Source of the DNA: Clusia tigrina
Taxonomy: Eukaryota > Arthropoda > Insecta > Diptera > Clusiidae
NCBI GenBank assembly: GCA_920105625.2
Contig: OV050032.1
Coordinates: 70,351,879-70,415,878, forward strand
DNA length: 64,000 nt
Reading direction: 5' to 3'
Under the pieces are notes generated by a model. That model did not search any database, was not told the origin of the DNA, and saw only the letters and a program-made list of their open reading frames with translations. Below, in pieces: positions 39,511-51,164 of the stretch. Numbering within the stretch: the stretch's first letter is position 1; every line of letters starts with the position of its first letter. The position numbers and the translations under genes are program-made.

Positions 39511-42500
39511 TAGCTTCAATTGACAAGAGGCTCGAGAACTTCATTGCTACAAAATTTCAAGGTTTTCTGACGCTCCAGTAAAAAGTTACAAGCATTTGTA
39601 TGTTGCAAACTTTGATAGATGTAGGACATACGGTATAGAAGTTAGGGCCATTTGAAGTTTTATCAGTGTTTGATTTGGAACTCAAGGGTAGCAAAGCTTT
39701 AAGCGATAGCTTAAATTGAGAATAGGCTGGAGTACTTTATTGTTACAAAATTTCAAGGTGTTATGACGCTCCAGTAAAAAGTTACAAGCATTTGTATGTT
39801 GCAAATTTTGATAGGTGTAGGACGTACCGTATAGAAGTAAAACCATTTGAAGTTTTATCAGTGTTTGATTTGGGACTCAAGGGTAGCATAGCTTTGAGCG
39901 ATAGCTTAAATTGACAAGAGGCTCGAGTACTTTATTGTTACAAAATTTCAAGGTTTTATGCCGCTCCAGTAAAAAGTTACAAGCATGTGAATGTTGCAAA
40001 CTTTGATAGGTGTAGGACGTACCGTATAGAAGTTAGTGCCATTTGAAGTTTTATCAGTGTTTGATTTGGGACTCAAGGGTAGCATAGCTTTGAACGATAG
40101 CTTAAATTGACAAGAGGCTCGAGAACTTAATTGTCACAAAGTTTCAAGGTTTTATGACGCTCCAGTAAAAAGTTAAAAGCACTTGTATGTTGCAAACTTT
40201 GATAGGTATAGGATGCACCGTATTGAAGTTAGGGGTCATTTGAAGTTTTATCACTTTTTGATTTTGGAGTCAAGGGTAGCACAGTTAGGAGCGATAACTT
40301 AAATTGATAAGAAGCACCAGTACTTTATTGTCACAAAATTTCAAGGTTTTATGACGCTCCAGTAAAAAGTTACAAGCATGTGTATGTTTCAAACTTTGAT
40401 AGATGTATAACATACCGTATAGAAGTTAGGGCCATTTGAAGTTTTATCAGTGTTTGATTTGGGACTCAAGGGTAGCATAGCTTTGAGCAATAGCTTAAAT
40501 TGGCAAGAGGCTAGAGTACTTTATTGTTACAAAATTTCAAGGTCTTATGACGCTCCAGTAAAAAGTTACAAGCATTTGTATGTTGCAAACTTTGATAGGT
40601 GTAGGACGTACCATATAGAAGTTAGGGCCATTTGAAGTTTTATCAGTGTTTGATTTGCGACTCAAGGGTAGCATAGCTTTGAGCGAAAGCTTAAATTGAC
40701 AAGAGGCTCGAGTACTTTATTGTTACAAAATTTCAAGGTTTTATGACGCTCCAGTAAAAATTTACAAGCAATTGTATGTTGCAAATTTTGATAGGTGTAG
40801 GACGTACCGTATAGAAGTTAGGGCCATTTAAAAATTTTTCAGTGTTTGATTTGGGACTCAAGGGTAGCATAGCTTTGAGCGATAGCTTAAATTGACAAGA
40901 GGCTCGAGTACTTTATTGTTACAAAATTTCAAGGTTTTATGACGCACCAGTAAAAATTTACAAGCAATTGTACGTTGCAAACTTTGATAGGTATAGGATG
41001 CACCGTATTGAAGTTAGGGGTCATTTGAAGTTTTATCACTTTTTGATTTTGGAGTCAAGGGTAGCACAGTTAGGAGCGATAACTTAAATTGATAAGAGTC
41101 ACGAGTACTTTATTGTCACAAAATTTTAAGATTTTATGACGCTCCAGTAAAAAGTTACAAGCATTTGTATGTTGCAAAGTTTGATAGGTGTACGACGTAC
41201 CGTATAGAAGTTTGGGCCATTTGAAGTTTTATCAGTGTTTGATTTGGGACTCAAGAGTAGCATAGCTTTGACCGATAGCTTAAATTGACAAGAGGCTCGA
41301 GTACTTCATTGTTACAAAATTTCAAGGTTCTATGATGCTCCAGTAAAAAATTACAAGCATTTGTATGTTGCAAACTTTGATAGGTGTAGGACGTACCGTT
41401 TATAAGTTAGGGCCATTTGATGTTTTATCAGTGTTTGATTTGGGACTCAAGGGTAGCATAGCTTTGAGCGATAGCCTAAATTGACAAGAGGCTCGAATAC
41501 TTTATTGTTACAAAATTTCAAGGTTTTATGACGCTCCAGTAAAAATTTACAAGCAATTGTAGGTTGCAAACTTTGATAGGTGTAGGACGTACCATATAGA
41601 AGTTAGGGCCATTTGAAGTTTTATCAGTGTTTGATTTGGGACTCAAGGGTAGCATAGCTTCGAGCGATAGCTGAAATTGACAAGAGGCTCGAGAACTTTA
41701 TTGTTACAAAATTTCAAGGTTCTATGACGCTCCAGTAAAAATTTACAAGTATTTGTATGTTGCAAACTTTGATAGGTGTAGGACGTACCAATAGAAGTTA
41801 GGGTCATTTGAAGTTTTATCAGTGTTTGATTTGGGACTCAAGGGTAGCATAGCTTTGACCGATAGCTTAAATTGACAAGAGGCTCGAGTACTTTATTGTT
41901 ACAAAATTTCAAGGTTTTATGACGCTCCAGTAAAAATTTACAAGCAATTGTATGTTGCAAACTTTGATAGGTGTAGGACGTACCATATAGAAGTTAGGGC
42001 CATTTGAAGTTTTACCAGTGTTTGATTTGGGATTCAAGGGTAGCATAGCTTTGAGCGATAACTTAAATTGACAAGAGGCTCGAGTACTTTATTGTTACAA
42101 AATTTCAAGGTTTTATGACGCTCCAGTAAAAAGTTACAAGCATTTGTATGTTGCAAACTTTGATAGGTGTGGGACGTACCGTATATAAGTTAGGACCATT
42201 TGAAGTTTTATCCGTGTTTGATTTGGACTTAAGGGTAGCAAAGCTTTAAGCGATAGCTTAAATTGACAAGAGGCTGGAGTACTTTATTGTTACAAAATTT
42301 CAAGGTGTTATGACGCTCCAGTAAAAAGTTACAAGCATTTGTATGTTGCAAATTTTGATAGGTGTAGGACGTACCGTATAGAAGTTAGGGCCATTTAAAG
42401 TTTTATCAGTGTTTGATTTGGGACTCAAGGGTAGCATAGCTTTGAGCGATAGCTTAAATTGACAAGAGGCTCGAGTACTTTATTGTTACAAAATTTCAAG

Positions 42501-43189
42501 GTTCTATGACGCTCCAGTAAAAATTTACAAGAATTTGTATGTTGCAAACTTTGATAGGTGTAGTGCGTACCGTCTAGAAATTAGGGCCATTTGAAGTTTT
42601 ATCAGTGTTTGATTTGCGACTCAAGGGTAGCATAGCTTTGAGCGATAGCTTAAATTGACAAGAGGCTCGAGTACTTTATTGTTACAAAATTTCAAGGTTT
42701 TATGACGCTCCAGTAAAAATTTAGAAGCAATTGTATGTTGCAAACTTTGATAGGTGTAGGACGTACCATATAAAAGTTAGGGCCATTTGAAGTTTTATCA
42801 GTGTTTGATTTGGGACTCAAGGGTAGCATAGCTTTGAGCGATAGCTGAAATTGACAAGAGGCTCGAGTACTTTATTGTTACAAAATTTCAAGGTTCTATG
42901 ACGCTCCAGTAAAAATTTACAAGTATTTGTATGTTGCAAACTTTGATAGGTGTAGGACGTACCAATAGAAGTTAGGGTCATTTGAAGTTTTATCAGTGTT
43001 TGATTTGGGACTCAAGGGTAGCATAGCTTTGAGCGATAGCTTAAATTGACAAGAGGCTCGAGTACTTTATTGTTACAAAATTTCAAGGTTTTATGACGAT
43101 CCAGTAAAATTTACAAGCAATTGTATGTTGCAAACTTTGATAGGTGTAGGACGTACCGTATAGAAGTTAGGGCGATTTGAAGTTTTATC

Positions 43190-43360
43190 AGTGTTTGATT
43201 TGGGACTCAAAGGTAGCATAGCTTTGAGCGATAGCTTAAATTGACAAGAGGCTCGAGTACTTTATTGTAAAAAATTAAAAGCATTTGTATGCTGCAAACT
43301 TTGATAGGTATAGGATGCACCGTATTAAAGTTAGGGGTCATTTGAAGTTTTATCACTTTT
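43190..43360. repeat. Deleted satellite monomer (about 164 bp)
   Basis: Near 43266 the sequence TATTGT runs straight into AAAAAATTAAAAGC. Compared with the equivalent monomer near 52430, the 32 bases between two GT dinucleotides are missing. It is a simple internal deletion, seen once. Confidence 0.75.
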
Positions 43361-44499
43361 TGATTTTGGAGTCAAGGGTAGCACAGTTAGGAGCGATAAC
43401 TTAAATTGATAAGAAGCACGAGTACTTTATTGTCACAAAATTTCAAGGTTTTATGACGCTCCAGTAAAAAGTTACAAGCATTTGTATGTTGCAAAGTTTG
43501 ATAGGTGTACGACGTACCGTATAGAAGTTTGGGTCATTTGAAGTTTTATCAGTGTTTGATTTGGGACTCAAGAGTAGCATAGCTTTGAGCGATAGCTTAA
43601 ATTGACAAGATGCTCGAGTACTTCATTGTTACAAAATTTCAAGGTTCTATGACGCTCCAGTAAAAAATTACAAGCATTTGTATGTTGCAAAGTTTGATAG
43701 GTGTAGGACGTACCGTATATAAGTTAGGGCCATTTGACGTTTTATCAGTGTTTGATTTGCGACTCAAGAGTAGCATAGCTTTGAGCGATAGCTTAAATTG
43801 ACAAGAGGCTCGAGTACTTAATTGCTACAAAATTTCAAGGTTTTCTGACGCTCCAGTAAAAAGTTACAAGCATTTGTATGTTGCAAACTTTGATAGATGT
43901 AGGACATACGGTATAGAAGTTAGGGCCATATGATGTTTTATAAGTGTTTGATTTGGGACTCAAGGGTAGCATAGCTTTGAGCGATAGCTTAAATTGACAA
44001 GAGGCTCGAGTACTTTATTGCCACAAAATTTCAAGGTTTTATGACGCTCCAGTAAAAAGTTACAAGCATTTGTATGTTGCAAAGTTTGATAGGTGTAGGA
44101 CGTACCGTATAGAAGTTAGGGCCATTTGAAGTTTTATCAGTGTTTGATTTGGGACTCAAGGGTAGCATAGCTTTGAGCGATAGCTTAAATTGACAAGAGG
44201 CTCGAGTACTTTATTGTTACAAAATTTCAAGGTTCTATGACGCTCCAGTAAAAATTTACAAGAATTTGTATGTTGCAATCTTTGATAGGTGTAGTGCGTA
44301 CCGTCTAGAAGTTAGGGCCATTTGAAGTTTTATCAGTGTTTGATTTGCGACTCAAGGGTAGCATAGCTTTGAGCGATAGCTTAAATTGACAAGAGGCTGG
44401 AGTACTTTATTGTTACAAAATTTCAAGGTGTTATGACGCTCCAGTAAAAAGTTACAAGCATTTGTATGTTGCAAATTTTGATAGGTGTAGGACGTACCG

Positions 44500-47220
44500 T
44501 ATAGAAGTAAAACCATTTGAAGTTTTATCAGTGTTTGATTTGGGACTCAAGGGTAGCATAGCTTTGAGCGATAGCTTAAATTGACAAGAGGCTCGAGTAC
44601 TTTATTGATACAAAATTTCAAGTTCTATGACGCTCCAGTAAAAATTTACAAGTATTTGTATGTTGCAAACTTTGATAGGTGTAGGACGTACCAATAGAAG
44701 TTAGGGTCATTTGAAGTTTTATCAGTGTTTGATTTGGGACTCAAGGGTAGCATAGCTTTGAGCGATAGCTTAAATTGACAAGAGGCTCGAGTACTTTATT
44801 GTTACAAAATTTCAAGGTTTTATGACGCTCCAGTAAAAATTTACAAGCAATTGTATGTTGCAAATTTTGATAGGTGTAGGACGTACCATATAGAAGTTAG
44901 GGCCATTTGAAGTTTTATCAGTGTTTGATTTGGGACTCAAGGGTAGCATAGCTTTGAGCGATAGCTTAAATTGACAAGAGGCTCGAGTACTTTATTGTTA
45001 CAAAATTTCAAGGTTTTATGACGCTCCAGTAAAAAGTTACAAGCATTTGTATGTTGCAAACTTTGATAGGTATAGGACGCACCGTATTGAATTTAGGGGC
45101 CATTTGAAGTTTTATCACTGTTTGATTTTGGAGTCAAGGGTAGCATAGTTATGAGCGATAGCTTAAATTGATAAGAAGTACGAGTACTTTATTATCACAA
45201 AATTTCAAGGTTTTATGACGCTCCAGTAAAAAGTTACAAGCATTTGTATGTTGCAAAGTTTGATAGGTGTAGGACGTACCGTATAGAAGTTAGGGCCATT
45301 TGAAGTTTTATCAGTGTTTGATTTGGGACTCAAGGGTAGCATAGCTTTGAGCGATAGCTTAAATTGACAAAAGGCTCGAGTACTTTATGGTTACAAAATT
45401 TCAAGGTTCTATGACGCTCCCGTAAAAAGTTACAAGCATTTGTATGTTGCAAACTTTGATAGGTGTAGGACGTACCGTATAGAAGTTAGGGCCATTTGAA
45501 GTTTTATCAGTGTTTGATTTGGGACTCAAGGGTAGCATAGCTTTGAGCAATAGCTTAAATTGACAAGAGGCTCGAGTACTTTATTGTTACAAAGTTTCAA
45601 GGTTTTATGACGCTCCAGTAAAAAGTTACAAGCATTTGTATGCTGCAAACTTTGATAGGTATAGGATGTACCGTATTGAAGTTAGGGGTCATTTGAAGTT
45701 GTATCACTTTTTGATTTTGGAGTCAAGGGTAGCACAGTTAGGAGCGATAACTTAAATTGATAAGAAGCACGAGTACTTTATTGTCACAAAATTTCAAGGT
45801 TTTATGACGCTCCAGTAAACAAAATTGCAAACTTTGATAGGTGTAGGACGTACCATATAGAAGTTAGGGCCATTTGAAGTTTTATCAGTGTTTGATTTGG
45901 AACTCAAGGGTAGCAAAGCTTTAAGCGATATCTTAAATTGAGAAGAGGCAGGAGTACTTTATTGTTACAAAATTTCAAGGTGTTATGACGCTCCAGTAAA
46001 AAGTTACAAGCATTTGTATGTTGCAAATTTTGATAGGTGTAGGACGTACCGTATAGAAGTAAAACCATTTGAAGTTTTATCAGTGTTTGATTTGAGACTA
46101 AAGGGTAGCATAGCTTTGAGCGATAGCTTAAATTGACAAGAGGCTCGAGTACTTTATTGATACAAAATTTCAAGGTTCTATGACGCTCCAGTAAAAATTT
46201 ACAAGTATTTGTATGTTGCAAACTTTGATAGGTGTAGGACGTACCAATAGAAGTTAGGGTCATTTGAAGTTTTATCAGTGTTTGATTTGGGACTCAAGGG
46301 TAGCATAGCTTTGAGCGATAGCTTAAACTGACAAGAGGCTCGAGTACTTTATTGTTACAAAATTTCAAGGTTTTATGACGCTCCAGTAAAAATTTACAAG
46401 CAATTGTATGTTGCAAATTTTGATAGGTGTAGGACGTACCGTATAGAAGTTAGGGCCATTTGAAGTTTTATCAGTGTTTGATTTGGGACTCAAGGGTAGC
46501 ATAGCTTTGAGCGATAGCTTAAATTGACAAGAGGCTCGAGTACTTTATTGTTACAAAATTGGAAGGTTTTATGACGCTCCAGTAAAAAGTTACAAGCATT
46601 TGTATGTTGCAAAGTTTGATAGGTGTAGGACGTACCGTATAGAAGTTAGGGCCATTTGAAGTTTTATCAGTGTTTGATTTGGGACTCAAGGGTAGCATAG
46701 CTTTGAGCGATAGCTTAAATTGACAAAAGGCTCGAGTACTTTATGGTTACAAAATTTCAAGGTTCTATGACGCTCCCGTAAAAAGTTACAAGCATTTGTA
46801 TGTTGCAAACTTTGATAGGTGTAGGACGTACCGTATAGAAGTTAGGGCCATTTGAAGTTTTATCAGTGTTTGATTTGAGACTCAAGGGTAGCATAGCTTT
46901 GAGCGATAGCTTAAATTGACAAGAGGCTCGAGTACTTTATTGTTACAAAGTTTCAAGGTTTTATGACGCTCCAGTAAAAAGTTACAAGCATTTGTATGCT
47001 GCAAACTTTGATAGGTACAGGATGTACCGTATTGAAGTTAGGGGTCATTTGAAGTTTTATCACTTTTTGATTTTGGAGTCGAGGGTAGCACAGTTAGGAG
47101 CGATAACTTAAATTGATAAGAAGCACGAGTACTTTATTGTCACAAAATTTCAAGGTTTTATGACGCTCCAGTAAAAAGTTACAAGCATTTGTATGTTGCA
47201 AAGTTTGATAGGTGTACGAC
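44500..47220. repeat. Two related higher-order repeat units (8-mer then 7-mer)
   Basis: The same marker series as at 54-64 kb appears from GAAGTAAAACC (44508) to the shortened monomer (45820), then again from GATATC (45928). The second unit lacks one monomer: TTATGGTTAC recurs after 1357 bp (45384 to 46741), which is 7 x 196 less 15. The monomer near 46556 (AAAATTGGAAGG then GTTGCAAAGTTTG) looks like the hybrid left by the loss. Confidence 0.8.
45790..45990. repeat. Shortened satellite monomer (GTAAACAAAATTGC)
   Basis: At 45820-45824 the bases CAAAA replace about 20 bases normally found between CCAGTAAA and TTGCAAAC, a net loss of 15 bp. The identical rearrangement occurs at 55610 and 63451, so it arose once and was copied with its block. 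It is a useful tag for the higher-order unit. Confidence 0.88.
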
Positions 47221-47727
47221 GTACCGTATAGAAGTTTGGGCCATTTGAAGTTTTATCAGTGCTTGATTTGGGACTCAAGAGTAGCATAGCTTTGAGCGAT
47301 AGCTTAAATTGACAAGAGGCTCGAGTACTTCATTGTTACAAAATTTCAAGGTTCTATGACGCTCCAGTAAAAAATTACAAGCATTTGTATGTTGCAAACT
47401 TTGATAGGTGTAGGACGTACCGTATATAAGTTAGGGCCATTTGAAGCTGTATCAGTGTTTGATTTGGGACTCAAGGGTAGCATAGCTTTAAGCGATAGCT
47501 TAAATTGACAAGAGGCTCGAGTACTTTATTGTTACAAAATTTACAGGTTTTCTGACGCTCCAGTAAAAAGTTACAAGCATTTGTATGTTGCAAACTTTGA
47601 TAGGTGTAGGACGTTCCGTATAGAAGTTAGGGCCATTTGAAGTTTAATCAGTGTTTGATTTTGGACTCAAGGGTAGCATAGCTTTGAGCGATAGCTTAAA
47701 TTGACAAGAGGCTCGAGTACTTTATTG
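46563..47727. repeat. Six-monomer block repeated at 49114-50278
   Basis: The offset is 2551 bp (13 monomers plus extra G bases of class B units). Shared markers are TTATGGTTAC, ATAGGTACAGGATG, AATTTACAGGTTTTCTG and GACGTTCCG. Confidence 0.78.
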
Positions 47728-50348
47728 TTACAAAATTTCAAGGTTTTATGACGCTCCAGTAAAAAGTTACAAGCATTTGTATGTTGCAAAGTTTGATAGG
47801 TGTACGACGTACCGTATAGAAGTTTGGGCCATTTGAAGTTTTATCAGTGCTTGATTTGGGACTCAAGAGTAGCATAGCTTTGAGCGATAGCTTAAATTGA
47901 CAAGAGGCTCGAGTACTTCATTGTTACAAAATTTCAAGGTTCTATGACGCTCCAGTAAAAAATTACAAGCATTTGTATGTTGCAAACTTTGATAGGTGTA
48001 GGACGTACCTTATATAAGTTAGGGCCATTTGACGTTTTATCAGTGTTTGATTTTGGACTCAAGGGTAGCATAGCTTTGAGCGATAGCTTAAATTGACAAG
48101 AGGCTCGAGTACTTTATTGCTACAAAATTTCAAGGTTTTTATGACGCTCCAGTAAAAAGTTACAAGCATTTGTATGTTGCAAACTTTGATAGGTGTAGTG
48201 CGTACCGTCTAGAAGTTAGGGCCATTTGAAGTTTTATCAGTGTTTGATTTGCGACTCAAGGGTAGAATAGCTTTGAACGATAGCTTAAATTGACAAGAGG
48301 CTCGAGTACTTTATTGTTACAAAATTTCAAGGTTTTATGACGCTCCAGTAAAAATGTACAAGCAATTGTATGTTGCAAACTTTGATAGATGTAGGACATA
48401 CCGTATATAAGTTAGGGCCATATGAAGTTTTATCCTTGTTTGATTTGGGACTCAAGGGTAGCATAGCTTTGAGCGATAGCTTAAATTGACAAGAAGCTCG
48501 AGTACTTTTTTGTTACAAAATTTCAAGGTTTTATGACGCTCCAGTAAAAAGTTACAAGCATTTGTATGTTGCAAATTTTGATAGGTGTAGGACGTACCAT
48601 ATAGAAGTTAGGGCCATTTGAAGTTTTATCAGTGTTTGATTTGGGACTCAAGGGTAGCATAGCTTTGAGCGATAGCTTAAATTGACAAGAGGCTCGAGTA
48701 CTTTATTGTTACAAAATTTGAAGGTTTTATGACGCTCCAGTAAAAATTTACAAGCAATTGTATGTTGCAAATTTTGATAGGTGTAGGACGTACCATATAG
48801 AAGTTAGGGCCATTTGAAGTTTTATCAGTGTTTGATTTGGGACTCAAGGGTAGCATAGCTTTGAGCGATAGCTTAAATTGACAAGAGGCTCGAGTACTTT
48901 ATTGTTACAAAATTTGAAGGTTTTATGACGCTCCAGTAAAAAGTTACAAGCATTTGTATGTTGCAAACTTTGATAGGTATAGGACGCACCGTATTGAATT
49001 TAGGGGCCATTTGAAGTTTTATCACTGTTTGATTTTGGAGTCAAGGGTAGCATAGTTATGAGCGATAGCTTAAATTGATAAGAAGTACGAGTACTTTATT
49101 ATCACAAAATTTCAAGGTTTTATGACGCTCCAGTAAAAAGTTACAAGCATTTGTATGTTGCAAAGTTTGATAGGTGTAGGACGTACCGTATAGAAGTTAG
49201 GGCCATTTGAAGTTTTCTCAGTGTTTGATTTGGGACTCAAGGGTAGCATAGCTTTGAGCGATAGCTTAAATTGACAAAAGGCTCGAGTACTTTATGGTTA
49301 CAAAATTTCAAGGTTCTATGACGCTCCCGTAAAAAGTTACAAGCATTTGTATGTTGCAAACTTTGATAGGTGTAGGACGTACCGTATAGAAGTTAGGGCC
49401 ATTTGAAGTTTTATCAGTGTTTGATTTGAGACTCAAGGGTAGCATAGCTTTGAGCGATAGCTTAAATTGACAAGAGGCTCGAGTACTTTATTGTTACAAA
49501 GTTTCAAGGTTTTATGACGCTCCAGTAAAAAGTTACAAGCATTTGTATGCTGCAAACTTTGATAGGTACAGGATGTACCGTATTGAAGTTAGGGGTCATT
49601 TGAAGTTTTATCACTTTTTGATTTTGGAGTCGAGGGTAGCACAGTTAGGAGCGATAACTTAAATTGATAAGAAGCACGAGTACTTTATTGTCACAAAATT
49701 TCAAGGTTTTATGACGCTCCATTAAAAAGTTACAAGCATTTGTATGTTGCAAAGTTTGATAGGTGTACGACGTACCGTATAGAAGTTTGGGCCATTTGAA
49801 GTTTTATCAGTGCTTGATTTGGGACTCAAGAGTAGCATAGCTTTGAGCGATAGCTTAAATTGACAAGAGGCTCGAGTACTTCATTGTTACAAAATTTCAA
49901 GGTTCTATGACGCTCCAGTAAAAAATTACAAGCATTTGTATGTTGCAAACTTTGATAGGTGTAGGACGTACCGTATATAAGTTAGGGCCATTTGAAGCTG
50001 TATCAGTGTTTGATTTGGGACTCAAGGGTAGCATAGCTTTAAGCGATAGCTTAAATTGACAAGAGGCTCGAGTACTTTATTGTTACAAAATTTACAGGTT
50101 TTCTGACGCTCCAGTAAAAAGTTACAAGCATTTGTATGTTGCAAACTTTGATAGGTGTAGGACGTTCCGTATAGAAGTTAGGGCCATTTGAAGTTTAATC
50201 AGTGTTTGATTTTGGACTCAAGGGTAGCATAGCTTTGAGCGATAGCTTAAATTGACAAGAGGCTCGAGTACTTTATTGCTACAAAATTTCAAGGTTTTTA
50301 TGACGCTCCAGTAAAAAGTTACAAGCATTTGTATGTTGCAAACTTTGA

Positions 50349-51164
50349 TAGGTGTAGGACGTACCATATAGAAGTTAGGGCCATTTGAAGTTTTATCAGT
50401 GTTTGATTTGGGACTCAAGGGTAGCATAGCTTTGAGCGATAGCTTAAATTGACAAGAGGCTCGAGTACTTTATTGTTACAAAATTTCAAGGTTCTATGAC
50501 GCTCCAGTAAAAATTTACAAGAATTTGTATGTTGCAAACTTTGATAGGTGTAGTGCGTACCGTCTAGAAGTTAGGGCCACTTGAAGTTTTATCAGTGTTT
50601 GATTTGCGACTCAAGGGTAGCATAGCTTTGAGCGATAGCTTAAATTGACAAGAGGCTCGAGTACTTTATTGTTACAAAATTTCAAGGATTTATGACGCAC
50701 CAGTAAAAATTTACAAGCAATTGTACGTTGCAAACTTTGATAGCTATAGGATGCACCGTATTGAAGTTAGGGGTCATTTGAAGTTTTTTCACTTTTTGAT
50801 TTTGGAGTCAAGGGTAGCACAGTTAGGACCGATAACTTAAATTGATAAGAGTCACGAGTACTTTATTGTCACAAAATTTTAAGATTTTATGACGCTCCAG
50901 TAAAAAGTTACAAGCATTTGTATGTTGCAAAGTTTGATAGGTGTACGACGTACCGTATAGAAGATTGGGCCATTTGAAGTTTTATCAGTGTTTGATTTGG
51001 GACTCAAGAGTAGCATAGCTTTGAGCGATAGCTTAAATTGACAAGAGGCTCGAGTACTTCATTGTTACAAAATTTCAAGGTTCTATGATGCTCCAGTAAA
51101 AAATTACAAGCATTTGTATGTTGCAAACTTTGATAGGTGTAGGACGTACCGTTTATAAGTTAGG
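50349..51164. repeat. Four-monomer block repeated at 53094-53909
   Basis: The offset is 2745 bp (14 monomers). Shared markers are CCACTTGAAG, GACGCACCAG, TTTTTTCACTTTTTG, GGACCGATAAC, GAAGATTGGGCC and ACCGTTTATAAG. Confidence 0.75.

Noticed and set aside
9047..50427. Numerous 60-120 codon open frames on both strands within the satellite
   Set aside because: They repeat with the 196-bp monomer, usually span one unit, often lack an ATG, and differ by indels and stops between copies. They are by-products of the repeat.
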